This document shows positions 54,601-63,157 of a stretch of DNA of 64,000 nucleotides, piece after piece. The stretch is from NCBI RefSeq assembly GCF_900199405.1, contig NZ_LT963430.1, positions 2,573,605 through 2,637,604 of the forward strand. Direction: 5' to 3'. The DNA comes from Beduinella massiliensis. GTDB taxonomy: Bacteria; Bacillota; Clostridia; Christensenellales; Aristaeellaceae. Position numbers and translations under genes: made by a program. How positions within the stretch are numbered: the first letter of the stretch is position 1; every line of letters starts with the position of its first letter. Under the pieces are notes generated by a model. That model was not told where the DNA came from, ran no database searches, and worked only from the letters and a program-made list of their open reading frames with translations.

Positions 54601-54899
54601 ATGGCGAGGTTCAGGCCCGTCTGACCGCCCAGGGAGGCGAGCAGGCTGTCCGGACGCTCCTTTTGCAGGATGCGTTCGATGGTTTCGCAGTTCAGCGGCT
54701 CCAGGTAAACCCGATCCGCGATGTCTGTATCCGTCATAATCGTCGCGGGGTTGGAGTTGACGAGGACGACCTCGATGCCCTCCTCCTTCAGCACGCGGCA
54801 GGCCTGCGTGCCCGCATAGTCGAACTCCGCGGCCTGGCCGATGACGATCGGGCCGGAGCCGATCACGAGCACCTTTTGAATCCATTCCTTCTTCGGCAT
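51687..54899 (-). CDS. carB: Carbamoyl-phosphate synthase large subunit
   Basis: 1070 residues, full length. Two ATP-grasp halves (about 1-400 and 550-930) with repeats such as GSGPIVIGQAAEFDY and GSGPIRIGQGIEFDY, ending in an MGS-like allosteric domain (about 930-1070). It makes carbamoyl phosphate for pyrimidines and arginine. It follows carA by 16 bp. Confidence 0.97.
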   Translation of the reverse strand: MPKKEWIQKVLVIGSGPIVIGQAAEFDYAGTQACRVLKEEGIEVVLVNSNPATIMTDTDIADRVYLEPLNCETIERILQKERPDSLLASLGGQTGLNLAMELDERGILEKYGVKLLGTNIASIRRAEDREEFKDMMLSIGEPCIDSVIVHDVQASVDFANEIGYPVIVRPAYTLGGTGGGLADDEEELREICADGLRASRVHQNLIERSVAGWKEIEYEVIRDGAGNCITVCNMENFDPVGVHTGDSIVVAPSQTLRDVEHQMLRTAAINIISALGIEGGCNVQYALSPDSMQYYVIEVNPRVSRSSALASKATGYPIAKVTTRIALGYTLDEIVNGVTGETYACAEPTLDYCVLKFPRWPFDKFVYADKRIGTKMKATGEIMAIGTNFESALLKAVRSLEMGFDSLVSPALEQLSDEEIERRLHEINTERSFVVAEALRRGVSMEHIHEITKIDLWFLRKVQKIVLKEQELRSMKAEELTKETLLAVKKMGFADKAIARWLNVSEDEIRSLRRKLDVLPAFRMVDTCGGEFAAVSPYFYSTYGAETEAEYSGRKTVVVLGSGPIRIGQGIEFDYCSVHCVWALKKAGFDTVIINNNPETVSTDFDTSDRLYFEPLTAEDVWNVLEIERPVGVVCQFGGQTAIKLAKFVKQAGYPILGTDLSDIDAAEDRELFNELLSSLSIPQPSGTTVFTAEEAVAAAERLGYPVLVRPSYVLGGQGMEIAYDEQSIREYMKIINLNVQEHPILVDKYLLGQEIEVDAICDGEDVLIPGIMEHIERAGIHSGDSISVYPPQTLAPRIQRMVTDYTVRIARALHVKGLVNIQFIQHAGDLYIIEVNPRSSRTIPYISKVTGIPLVELGVRASLGEKVPTFGFGTGLYPPAPSIAVKMPVFSFEKLPEVEVSLGPEMKSTGEVLGLAKTAEEAYLKGFQSTKMLIPQEGGVLLSISRHDKQEVLGLAERLDQMGFDLYATAGTANHLNHNYIAASKVPKPSEDHEALSKLLDSGKIKLIITTPTHGRAPQRDGFRLRRMAVEYGVPCITSLDTATLLVKCVKLSKQGREVEALGLHELIL

Positions 54900-54915
54900 A
54901 TCGTAAATCCCTCGA

Positions 54916-55977
54916 TTACTTCGTATTTTCGCGAACCATGGTGAGGAAATCGTCGAACAGATAGCCCGTCTCGCGCGGGCCGCCGCACGCCTCGGGGTGG
55001 AACTGCACGCTGAAAGCGGGTCTGTCCAGATAGCGCACGCCCTCGACCGTCTGATCGTTCCAGTTCAGGTGGCTGACCTCCGCCGTCTGGGGCAGGGTGC
55101 TGGGATCCACCATGAAGCAGTGGTTCTGCGACGTCACCGAGCAGGTGCCGCGCCGCAGGTCCTTCACCGGATGGTTCGTGCCATGGTGGCCGTACTTCAT
55201 CTGAATCGTACCCGCCCCCATCGCCAGCGCCATCAGCTGATGCCCGAGACAGATGCCGAAGACCGGACGCTTTTCCATCAGCGCGCGGATCGTCTCGATG
55301 TCTTCGCGGTTGTCCGCGGGATCTCCGGGGCCGTTGGTCAGCATCACGCCGTCGCAGCCGGCCTCGAGAATCTGCTGCGCAGGCGTCTGCGCGGGGTAGA
55401 CCTTCAAACGGCAGCCCCGTTCAGACAGGGAATGGAGAATGCCCCGCTTGAGCCCAAAGTCCATTACCGCGATCGTCGGTCCGTCGCCCGGAATCTCGTA
55501 GGGTTCCTTGCAGGTCACGCGCGACACCTGGTCGTGCAGCGCCCAGGCCTTTACCTCGTCCATATCCGCCTGCGTCGGTTCCCCGGACACGATCTTCCCC
55601 CGCAGCGTGCCGTACACCCGGATGCGCCGCGTCAGCGCGCGCGTGTCCACGCCGGTCAGGCCCGTCACGCCCTGCTCGTCCAAATAGGCCGAAAGGTCCT
55701 TCTTCATCTGCCAGTTGCTCGGCAGGTCGCAAAGCTCCGACACCACGAAGCCCTTCATCGCCACGCCGCCGGACTCGCTGTCCAAATCGTTGATGCCGAC
55801 GTTGCCGATCAGCGGGTACGTCATGCAGACGATCTGTCCGCAGTAGGAAGGGTCGGTCAGCGTCTCCTGATAGCCCGTCATGCCCGTGGTGAAGACGACC
55901 TCGCCGGTCACGTCGGCCTTATGTCCAAACAATTCGCCCTCATAACGGGCGCCATCTTCCAGGATCAAAGTTGCCAT
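54916..55977 (-). CDS. carA: Carbamoyl-phosphate synthase small subunit
   Basis: 353 residues. N-terminal CPSase domain (MTGYQETLTDPSYCGQI) and a class-I glutaminase with the nucleophile in FGICLGHQ and the catalytic His in VQFHPEA. The ribosome site is modest (GGATGTGAG). First gene of carA-carB. No PyrR-type attenuator was seen in the leader. Confidence 0.96.
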   Translation of the reverse strand: MATLILEDGARYEGELFGHKADVTGEVVFTTGMTGYQETLTDPSYCGQIVCMTYPLIGNVGINDLDSESGGVAMKGFVVSELCDLPSNWQMKKDLSAYLDEQGVTGLTGVDTRALTRRIRVYGTLRGKIVSGEPTQADMDEVKAWALHDQVSRVTCKEPYEIPGDGPTIAVMDFGLKRGILHSLSERGCRLKVYPAQTPAQQILEAGCDGVMLTNGPGDPADNREDIETIRALMEKRPVFGICLGHQLMALAMGAGTIQMKYGHHGTNHPVKDLRRGTCSVTSQNHCFMVDPSTLPQTAEVSHLNWNDQTVEGVRYLDRPAFSVQFHPEACGGPRETGYLFDDFLTMVRENTK

Positions 55978-56026
55978 GCGCTCACATCCGTATATTTATT
56001 GATTATTTGTCGTGTATTTATGCATC

Positions 56027-56062
56027 TCAAATATTATACACCGATTCTCCCCGCCGCGTCAA
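56027..56062 (-). promoter_or_regulatory. carA promoter and short leader
   Basis: Minus strand: -35 TTGACG (56057-56062), 18-bp spacer, -10 TATAAT (56033-56038). The leader of about 50 nt contains an ATG-initiated 9-codon frame (MHKYTTNNQ) near the transcription start. Confidence 0.75.
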
Positions 56063-56089
56063 GCGGCGCAAACGGGCTCCCATCTGCCG

Positions 56090-56130
56090 CGGCAGGCAAA
56101 AAGAAAAGGCGGAAATAATCCGCCTTAAAA
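56090..56130 (-). terminator. Terminator of purA
   Basis: Arms AAGGCGGA (56106-56113) and TCCGCCTT (56119-56126); on the minus strand TTCTTTTTG follows. Confidence 0.88.
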
Positions 56131-56225
56131 AGAAAATCCAAAGGACGAAACCGGAAACGCGACGGGCAAACCGACCATCATGCAAAAAAGCTCCATCGCC
56201 TTGTACTCCCTTCTGCATAGTTCGT

Positions 56226-57500
56226 TTATCGGATGATGATTTCATCGCGGCGCGGTCCGTTGGATACGAACCTGACCGGCGCGCCGATCCGCGCTTCGAT
56301 GAACTCCACATAGCGCCGCGCGTTCTCCGGCAAATCCTCGTACTTTCTGATGCCTCGCGTATCGCACATCCAGCCCGGCAGCATTTCGTATACAGGCTTC
56401 GCGCGCTCCAGCAGCGGGGTCACCGGGAAGTTTTCCGTGCGCTCGCCGTCGATCTCGTAGGCCACGCAGACCGGGATTTCCGGCAGATAACCCAGCACAT
56501 CCATATTCGTCAGCGCCACCTGCGTCGCGCCCTGCATCATGCAGCCGTAGCGCGTTGCCACCGCGTCGAACCAGCCCACACGGCGGGGACGTCCCGTCGT
56601 CGCGCCGAACTCGCCCTTGTCGCCGCCGCGCACGCGCAGCTCCTGCGCCTCTTCGCCGAACAGCTCCGTCGTAAACGGCCCGCGGCCCACGCACGAGGAA
56701 TACGCCTTCGTCACCGCGATCACGTCGCTCATCGCCCACAGCGGAACGCCCGCGCCGACGGGGCCGTAGCCCGCGAGCGGGGAGGAGGAGGTGGTCATCG
56801 GATAGATACCGTGATCCGGGTCGCGCAGCGTGCCGAGCTGGCCCTCCAGCAGAACGCGCTTGCCCGCCCTGCACGCCTCGTGCAGGTAGAGGTTCGTATC
56901 GCAGACGTATGGGCGGATGCGTTCCGCCAGCGCCGTCATTTTATCGATCAACTCTTCCAGATCGATCTGAGGCTTGTGATACAGATGCTCGAGCAGCGCG
57001 TTTTTGATCGAAAGCGCGTGCGTAAGCTTTTCGCGCAGCACCTCCGGATAATACAGCTGGCAGAGCTGAAGGCCGATCTTCTGGAACTTGTCGCCGTAAA
57101 ACGGCGCGATGCCGCTCTTCGTGGACCCGAAGTTCTTCGCGCCCAGGCGTTCTTCCTCGTAGCAGTCCAGCAGCACATGATAGGGCATCATCACCTGTGC
57201 GCGCTCGGATACGAGCAGCTTCGGCGCAGGCACACCGGCCTTTACGACGCTATCCAGCTCGCTGAGCAGCGCTTCGATGTTCAGCGCCACGCCCGGGCCG
57301 ATGATGTTGACGACGTTGGGGTTAAAAACGCCGGAAGGCAGCAGATGCAACGCAAAGCGGCCATAATCGTTGATGATCGTGTGACCCGCGTTTGCTCCAC
57401 CCTGGAAGCGGACGACGATGTCGGATTCACCCGCGAGCATGTCCGTAATCTTGCCCTTGCCCTCGTCGCCCCAGTTCGCGCCGACGATTGTACGAACCAT
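56226..57500 (-). CDS. purA: Adenylosuccinate synthase
   Basis: 424 residues. The GTP-loop start WGDEGKGKITD, NAGHT, SGIAPFYGDKF and TTGRPRRVGWFD are diagnostic. It joins IMP and aspartate with GTP; PurB then releases AMP. GGGG precedes ATG 57500. Confidence 0.97.
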   Translation of the reverse strand: MVRTIVGANWGDEGKGKITDMLAGESDIVVRFQGGANAGHTIINDYGRFALHLLPSGVFNPNVVNIIGPGVALNIEALLSELDSVVKAGVPAPKLLVSERAQVMMPYHVLLDCYEEERLGAKNFGSTKSGIAPFYGDKFQKIGLQLCQLYYPEVLREKLTHALSIKNALLEHLYHKPQIDLEELIDKMTALAERIRPYVCDTNLYLHEACRAGKRVLLEGQLGTLRDPDHGIYPMTTSSSPLAGYGPVGAGVPLWAMSDVIAVTKAYSSCVGRGPFTTELFGEEAQELRVRGGDKGEFGATTGRPRRVGWFDAVATRYGCMMQGATQVALTNMDVLGYLPEIPVCVAYEIDGERTENFPVTPLLERAKPVYEMLPGWMCDTRGIRKYEDLPENARRYVEFIEARIGAPVRFVSNGPRRDEIIIR

Positions 57501-57570
57501 TTTGCAGCCCCTTTCTTAAACGCAACGCGCCGCGCATCTCGCGCAGCCTGTGCAGGCACATACCTTTTAG

Positions 57571-57599
57571 TTTATACCCCATTTGCGCGCGCTTGTCAA
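57571..57599 (-). promoter_or_regulatory. Promoter of purA
   Basis: Minus strand: TTGACA (57594-57599), 17-bp spacer, TATAAA (57571-57576). Confidence 0.82.
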
Positions 57600-57673
57600 G
57601 GGAAGCAAAGCGAATCGACGCGAATTGTGCGGGCTCGCGACAAATCGCGTCGAATTTTTTGTCTTTTCTGCCG

Positions 57674-59296
57674 TCAGTAGACGAACTCGAGGTATTGGCT
57701 CATGATGTAGCCGCGCTGTCCCTCGTATTCGACGAACTTCCATTCACCGTTGGTCGCGATGACCAGCACGCGGCGTCCCTGCGGTACGCGCAGCAGCACA
57801 TCGCTCTGGCTCGTGGCGTCCTTGCGCATCGCAAGCTTGTTTTCCTTCGTGCGCGCGTAGCCGCCGATGTCGCCCGAGAGCTGCGCCCGCGGCACAAAGC
57901 CCGCCTGATCCTCCGAACGCACGCAGCACCAGGAGCCCAGCACGCCGAGCACCGTCACGCGGCTGCCGTCCGCAAGACTGCGCACTGCGTTGGAATCCGA
58001 CTTGGTCTGCGCGCGCATCGTGACACCGCCGGGCGCCGTCACCTGCACTTCCGGCGGCGCGGGCGAAATCGCCGCCGCCGTGGAATCGCCGCTGCGGATC
58101 AGCAGGTCTTCCTTCAACATGAAGCCCTCCTGGCCGCCCGCGCGCACCTTGGCCCAGGCGCTGAGCGTCAGGTCCAGCAGCTCTACCTCTACGCCCTGGT
58201 AGTACAGTCCCAGTTCGTCCGCGTCCTTTTTCGCTTCCTTATAGATGGGCTGCAGGCTGGTATGGCCGCTGCCCGCCTCGTCCGGGGCGACGACCGCGTA
58301 CAGGCCGTGCATGCCGTCGGTATTGGGCGCGAGCTTTCCGACGGACGAAGCCTTCACATAGCCCGTCAGTCCGGTCAGCGCGTAGGGATTGCCGTCGTAG
58401 ACGCGCACATGCAGCCATTTGCCGTTCCCGCTTTCGCCGAGCACCTCGATGGATTCGTCCTTTTCGCAGATCAGAAGCTCGTCCGACTTTTCCGCCGCCT
58501 GCGCGCGCAGCTCCGTCCGCTTGGCGGAAATGCTCGTGACCGGCGGATAGTACGGAAAAGCAATCCTTTCCGCGGTTTCGGCAGACAGATCGCCCTCCTC
58601 CATCCAGCCAACCACGTCCCCGATGCGCACGCGCGCCCAGCCGTCGCGCTGATAGGAGAACAGCTTCACGGCCTGCACGCCGTTGTAGTAGCTCCCGATG
58701 ACCTTGGATTTGGCGCTCGCATCCGCGCGCAGCTTGGCGGGCTTTTGCGGGTCAGGCGCCGAAACCAGCAGGTACTTGAGATGCTCGCTCTCCGTCACGT
58801 ACTTTGAAAGTGCATATCCGGCGAGCGCCGGCTCCTGCTCCGTGCGCACGTAAACCCAGTCGTCCATAAAGGCGAGGATGCGAATCTTCGTTCCATTTTC
58901 AAGCGATGCGGTCTCTTTGGCCTTGACCGAGGGCTCCTCGCGCAGCTGCAGCATCTCCTGCGGCAAGGCGACGTCTACCTCCCCGGAGCCGCCCTCCGCC
59001 AGGCCCTTCGTCTCCGCCTCGTCGGGCGTGATGAGGTATTCTGAAAGCACGTAGCCCGTCTGTCCGCCGAATTCCACCTTGGACCACTCGCCCGCATTCT
59101 CCTGGCGCTCTACCCGCGTGCCGTCATAGAGCAGACCCAGGGTTCCCGCAGTCGTCGCAGGGTCCGTGCGCAGGTTCAGGCGCTTGTTGCCGCCCGCCGC
59201 GTTCTTGTTGTCGATGACCGCGGCGTCCGCAAGCGCGAAGACGCTTACCATGCAAAGCAGCAGTCCCAGCGCGCATGCACACCAACTTTTCCTCAT
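57674..59296 (-). CDS. Secreted multi-SH3-domain protein
   Basis: 540 residues: signal peptide (cut near ALADA), then about six or seven bacterial SH3 repeats, each with an LR-x-(D/E/A) entry, a G-x-x-V turn, a (S/E)W-x-(K/R)V strand and a final GY(V/I/A) (for example LNLRTDP...WSKVEFGGQTGYV, and KLAMRKDA...FVEYEGQRGYI). Such domains bind wall peptides or proteins. There is no hydrolase domain, so it probably acts as a binding or scaffold protein outside the cell. ATG 59296 has GGGGGAG upstream. Confidence 0.85.
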   Translation of the reverse strand: MRKSWCACALGLLLCMVSVFALADAAVIDNKNAAGGNKRLNLRTDPATTAGTLGLLYDGTRVERQENAGEWSKVEFGGQTGYVLSEYLITPDEAETKGLAEGGSGEVDVALPQEMLQLREEPSVKAKETASLENGTKIRILAFMDDWVYVRTEQEPALAGYALSKYVTESEHLKYLLVSAPDPQKPAKLRADASAKSKVIGSYYNGVQAVKLFSYQRDGWARVRIGDVVGWMEEGDLSAETAERIAFPYYPPVTSISAKRTELRAQAAEKSDELLICEKDESIEVLGESGNGKWLHVRVYDGNPYALTGLTGYVKASSVGKLAPNTDGMHGLYAVVAPDEAGSGHTSLQPIYKEAKKDADELGLYYQGVEVELLDLTLSAWAKVRAGGQEGFMLKEDLLIRSGDSTAAAISPAPPEVQVTAPGGVTMRAQTKSDSNAVRSLADGSRVTVLGVLGSWCCVRSEDQAGFVPRAQLSGDIGGYARTKENKLAMRKDATSQSDVLLRVPQGRRVLVIATNGEWKFVEYEGQRGYIMSQYLEFVY

Positions 59297-59492
59297 GATG
59301 TTCTCCCCCTTCGTATCTTCTCCGCCTTGACGCATGAAGCGGCGGTGAAACGCCGCGCAGGCCGCGCGACACTGTAAATCGTTCTACTATCTGAACGCTT
59401 GACCGCACTGAAATCTTCCATACAGGATCACAAAAACGTGCGGATGAAAAAGACTCCGCGTCCCTTTCAAAAGAAACGCCGTCATGCGCCGA

Positions 59493-60326
59493 TCAGGGAT
59501 CCGTCCACTCCCCGTCAAAGACGAATGCGGCGGGGCCCGTCTTGTAAACCGTGTCCTCCTCCCACTCGACGAGCAGCTCTCCGCCGTCCAGCTCCACGAT
59601 CGCCCTGCGTCCGGCCAGTCCGCACAGCGAAGCTGCGACCGCCGTAGCGCAAGCGCCCGTTCCGCAGGCCAGCGTCACGCCGCTTCCCCGCTCCCATACG
59701 CGCATGCGGATGCGTCCCTCTTCCTTCACCTGCGCAAATTCCACGTTCGTGCGATGGGGAAAGGCCGCGTGCCGCTCGATCAGGGGGCCATAGCGACCGA
59801 CGTCGAAGGTTTCCACGTCCTCATTCAGGAAGATGACGGCATGCGGATTGCCCATGCTCACGCAGGTTACCTCGAACGCGCGGCCGTCCACTTCCAGCGG
59901 CTGACGCAGCACCCGCCCGGTCCCCAGCGTCGTGGGAATCTCCTTCCCGTCGAGCACGGGCGCGCCCATGTCCACCCGTACACGGGATACAACGCCGTCT
60001 TCCACCGTGAGGTACAGCGTCTTAATGCCCGCAAGCGTCTCCAGGGTAATGCGCTCCCGGCGCGCAAGCCCGCGCTCGTAGACGTACTTGCCCACGCACC
60101 GCGTCGCGTTTCCGCACATTTCGCTCTCCGAACCATCCGCGTTGAAGATGCGCATGGAAAAGTCCGCACACCTGGAAGGACCGATGAGCACCAGCCCGTC
60201 CGCGCCGACGCCAAAGTGCGGCCTGCTGACCGCGACAGCCAGCGCAGACGGATTCTCCACGCGCTCGCGCGTCAGATCCACGTAGACGTAATCGTTGCCA
60301 AGGCCCTGCATTTTGGTAAAATGCAT
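59493..60326 (-). CDS. dapF: Diaminopimelate epimerase
   Basis: 277 residues in two similar halves with the catalytic cysteine pair in SEMCGNATRC and ACGTGACAT, plus GNDYVYVD at the start and FNADGSE. It converts LL- to meso-diaminopimelate for lysine and peptidoglycan. It is a single gene, divergent from the DUF1538 transporter. Confidence 0.96.
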   Translation of the reverse strand: MHFTKMQGLGNDYVYVDLTRERVENPSALAVAVSRPHFGVGADGLVLIGPSRCADFSMRIFNADGSESEMCGNATRCVGKYVYERGLARRERITLETLAGIKTLYLTVEDGVVSRVRVDMGAPVLDGKEIPTTLGTGRVLRQPLEVDGRAFEVTCVSMGNPHAVIFLNEDVETFDVGRYGPLIERHAAFPHRTNVEFAQVKEEGRIRMRVWERGSGVTLACGTGACATAVAASLCGLAGRRAIVELDGGELLVEWEEDTVYKTGPAAFVFDGEWTDP

Positions 60327-60428
60327 TCTCTCGCCCCTCTCGCTTTGCCTGTTTTCACATTTCTACGCGCCGCCTGAAAATCCTGCTTTTGCACACGATG
60401 CAGCCGATTTGTCATTCCCGCGAATAGT

Positions 60429-60453
60429 ATAAAGACAATCTTTATGATATAAT
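60429..60453 (+). promoter_or_regulatory. Promoter of the DUF1538 gene with palindromic site
   Basis: -10 TATAAT (60448-60453); the -35 is weak. A perfect inverted repeat ATAAAGA-CAA-TCTTTAT (60429-60445) fills the space between the two, a good position for a regulator. Confidence 0.6.
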
Positions 60454-60482
60454 GGTTGTAGATATAGAACGGCAAGAGAGGG

Positions 60483-62036
60483 ATGACATTGATCGGAAAG
60501 CATGGAAAGAAAGTCCAGTTTTTTTACCAGCACCGCAGCGTCCTGAAGGAAAAGCTGATGGAGTCTCTGACCTCGGTCATACCCATCACGCTCATCGTCC
60601 TGCTGCTGTGCTTCAGCGTTTCGCCCATTCCCGTCGCTACGCTGACGGCTTTTCTCATCGGCGCGGCGATGCTGATCTTGGGTATGAGCCTCTTCACGCT
60701 CGGCGCGGATCTGTTCATGACGCCTTTGGGCGAGCGTCTGGGCGCGTCCATCACCAAATCCCGGCGGCTCCTCATCGTCGCCGTCGTCGGCTTCCTGATC
60801 GGCGTCATCGTCACCATTTCCGAACCCGACCTGCAGGTGCTCGCCAATCAGGTGCCCTCCATCCCCAACGCGGTCATCATCTGGTCCGTCGCGCTGGGCG
60901 TAGGCGTCTTTCTGGTGGCCGCGCTCATGCGCGTGCTGTTCGGCATACGTCTGGGGACGATGCTCGTCTTCTTTTATGGGATCGTATTCGCCCTTTGCTT
61001 TTTTGTTTCCCCCGATTTCTGGGCGATCGCGTTTGACGCGGGCGGCGTCACGACAGGGCCCATGACGGTCCCCTTCATCATGTCGCTGGGCGTGGGCGTT
61101 TCCGCCATGCGCTTTGACAAGCACGCGGAAAACGACAGCTTCGGCCTCGTCGCGCTCTGCTCCGTCGGGCCCATTCTGGCCACGCTGCTGCTTGGCATCT
61201 TTTACAACACGGGCAGCGGCAGCTACGTGCCGGTCACCGTACCGGACGTGGCGGATTCCCGCGGGTTGATGCAGCTCTTCACCGCCGCCCTGCCCACCTA
61301 TCTGCACGAGGTATTCGCCGCCCTGATGCCCATCGTGCTCTTCTTCTTCGCGTTCCAGCTGCTGTCGATGCGCCTGGGGGCCGCGGACTTCGTGCGCATG
61401 TGTATCGGCTTCCTCTATACCTTCGTCGGGCTGGTGCTCTTCCTGACCGGCGTAAACGTCGGCTTCATGCCCGCCGGCAACTACCTGGGCAAGATGATCG
61501 CAGAGCTCCCCTACCGGTGGATTCTCATTCCCATTGCCATGGTCATCGGCTACTTCATCGTCGCCGCCGAGCCCGCCGTACACGTGCTCAACCGCCAGGT
61601 GGAGGAAATCACCTCCGGCGCGATCCCTCAGGGAGCGATGAACACGGCCCTCGCTGTGGGCGTCTCTATTTCCCTCGGCCTCTCCATGACCCGCGTGCTT
61701 ACCGGCATTTCGATCATGTGGTATCTCGTTCCCGGCTATGCCGCCGCCATCGTGCTTTCCTTTATTGTACCCAAGATTTTTACCTCCATCGCCTTCGACT
61801 CCGGCGGGGTCGCTTCCGGCCCCATGACGGCGACATTCCTTCTTCCGTTCGCGATGGGCGCTTGCGACGCGGTCGGCGGCAACATCGTCGCCGATGCGTT
61901 CGGCGTGGTTGCCATGGTCGCGATGACGCCGCTCATCACCATTCAGATCATGGGGCTGTACTTCAAGTACAAGAGTGCGCATCGTCCGGCGTCCGACGCG
62001 GCTGTGATCGTCGAAGACATCATCGACCTGTCGTGA
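60483..62036 (+). CDS. Double DUF1538 membrane transporter
   Basis: 517 residues with about 13-14 membrane helices. Two homologous halves are obvious: SEPDLQVLANQV/AEPAVHVLNRQV and AFDAGGVTTGPMTVPF/AFDSGGVASGPMTATF. DUF1538 proteins include the two-subunit UmpA/UmpB Na+(K+)/H+ antiporter; here both units are fused in one chain. The conserved Asp, Gly and Thr in the repeated GG motifs could form the ion path. ATG 60483 follows AGAGGG. The next gene encodes a PII-like regulator and starts 8 bp later. Confidence 0.85.
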   Translation: MTLIGKHGKKVQFFYQHRSVLKEKLMESLTSVIPITLIVLLLCFSVSPIPVATLTAFLIGAAMLILGMSLFTLGADLFMTPLGERLGASITKSRRLLIVAVVGFLIGVIVTISEPDLQVLANQVPSIPNAVIIWSVALGVGVFLVAALMRVLFGIRLGTMLVFFYGIVFALCFFVSPDFWAIAFDAGGVTTGPMTVPFIMSLGVGVSAMRFDKHAENDSFGLVALCSVGPILATLLLGIFYNTGSGSYVPVTVPDVADSRGLMQLFTAALPTYLHEVFAALMPIVLFFFAFQLLSMRLGAADFVRMCIGFLYTFVGLVLFLTGVNVGFMPAGNYLGKMIAELPYRWILIPIAMVIGYFIVAAEPAVHVLNRQVEEITSGAIPQGAMNTALAVGVSISLGLSMTRVLTGISIMWYLVPGYAAAIVLSFIVPKIFTSIAFDSGGVASGPMTATFLLPFAMGACDAVGGNIVADAFGVVAMVAMTPLITIQIMGLYFKYKSAHRPASDAAVIVEDIIDLS

Positions 62037-62044
62037 GGTGAAAC

Positions 62045-62770
62045 ATGAGTACGTATAACCTGCTTCTGACCATCGTAAACCGTGACTACACGGAAGCTTA
62101 CCTCCGCCTGTACCGCGAGCTCGGCGTACAGACGGTGTTGGGTATCCCCGCCAGCGGCACCGCGACCCGCAGCATGCTGCATTTTCTGGGGCTGGAAGCG
62201 AGCGAAAAGACGGTGCTGGTATGCGCATGCGACGCCCGCGCCGAAAAAAAGCTGCTGCATTCCCTCGTGCACACCCTGCACATCGACATCGCGGGCAACG
62301 GCATTGCGGTCTCCGTTCCCATCGCCAGCCTCGGCGGCCAAACCGCCGCGCAGGTGCTCATCGGCCAATCGATAGACGATACCGCCCGCCAGGCGGCCAA
62401 GGAGGAAAGACGCATGGAAAAACAGGATCACGAGCTGATCGTCGCGATCGCCAATACGGGCTACACGGATTTGGTGATGGCCTCCGCACGCAAAGCCAAG
62501 GCCAGCGGCGGCACGATCGTCCACGCCAAGGGCACGGGAACCGGGTTGGCCGAAAAATTCTTTGGCGTATCCATTGCCGCCGAAAAGGAACTCGTGCTCA
62601 TCGTCTGCCGCGCCGGAGACCGCACCCCCATTATGCGCGCCATTATGGAGGGGGCCGGCGCTCAGAGCAAGGCCCAGTCCATCGTCTTTTCCCTGCCGGT
62701 CAGTGCCGTCGCCGGGCTCGCCTCCTTCCAGGGCGAACCCGACGCCGAGGATGCGCCAGCGGGCGAGTGA
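62045..62770 (+). CDS. Double PII-like regulatory protein
   Basis: 241 residues in two PII-like ferredoxin-fold units (about 5-110 and 125-230). The second unit has the typical ASGGTIVHAKGTG T-loop region and ELVLIVCRAGDRTPIMRAI; the first is more diverged (GIPASGTATRSMLHFLG). PII-like proteins regulate transporters in response to nucleotides. Its position right after the DUF1538 transporter strongly suggests control of that transporter. Confidence 0.85.
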   Translation: MSTYNLLLTIVNRDYTEAYLRLYRELGVQTVLGIPASGTATRSMLHFLGLEASEKTVLVCACDARAEKKLLHSLVHTLHIDIAGNGIAVSVPIASLGGQTAAQVLIGQSIDDTARQAAKEERRMEKQDHELIVAIANTGYTDLVMASARKAKASGGTIVHAKGTGTGLAEKFFGVSIAAEKELVLIVCRAGDRTPIMRAIMEGAGAQSKAQSIVFSLPVSAVAGLASFQGEPDAEDAPAGE

Positions 62771-62785
62771 ACACCGGCGCAAAGA

Positions 62786-62834
62786 TGAATCAGCCCTGTC
62801 TTCGCACGCAAATGCGGAGGCAGGGCTGATTTTA
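62786..62834. terminator. Bidirectional terminator after the PII-like gene
   Basis: Arms AATCAGCCCTG (62788-62798) and CAGGGCTGATT (62821-62831) with an inner CGCA/TGCG stem, followed by TTT. The convergent glutaredoxin-like gene ends at 62859. Confidence 0.85.
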
Positions 62835-62858
62835 AATGCAGAAACCTAACAAAGAGTC

Positions 62859-63110
62859 TTACAAAGAAAGCGCTTCCTGGACGTCGAGCGTCATGCGCCC
62901 GCCAGGCAGGATGAAGCAGGGAACGCCGATCCCGCCTGCCGCCTTGACCTCGTCGAATAACGGGCTTTCATCCCGCAGTTTCAGGAACGCCTTCAGGTTT
63001 GCGGTGGACTCCGTGATGTCGACGTAGTCAAACGGAATTTTTTTCGCCTTGAGCGCCGCCTCTGCCTCCACGCAATCCGGGCAAAGCGGCGTCCCGTACA
63101 TCGTCAGCAT
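62859..63110 (-). CDS. Glutaredoxin-like protein
   Basis: 83 residues: thioredoxin fold with the redox motif CPDC (about residues 10-13), a cis-Pro region GIGVPCFILPGG and a final LDVQEAL. This is the small glutaredoxin-related family common in Clostridia. It may reduce disulfides or bind a metal. GGGAGGG lies before ATG 63110. Confidence 0.85.
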   Translation of the reverse strand: MLTMYGTPLCPDCVEAEAALKAKKIPFDYVDITESTANLKAFLKLRDESPLFDEVKAAGGIGVPCFILPGGRMTLDVQEALSL

Positions 63111-63157
63111 GCATCGTCCCCCTCCCTTATCCGTGAGCCCCTTCCGCCTGCAGAACT

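Noticed and set aside
55978-56100. PyrR-binding attenuator or riboswitch before carA
   Set aside because: The leader is only about 50 nt with no terminator/antiterminator pair.
60363-62228. Long open frame (621 codons) on the minus strand opposite the DUF1538 gene
   Set aside because: Its composition (His, Gly, Glu, Asp, Arg-rich) is an antisense artefact, and the plus-strand gene has clear repeats and a promoter.
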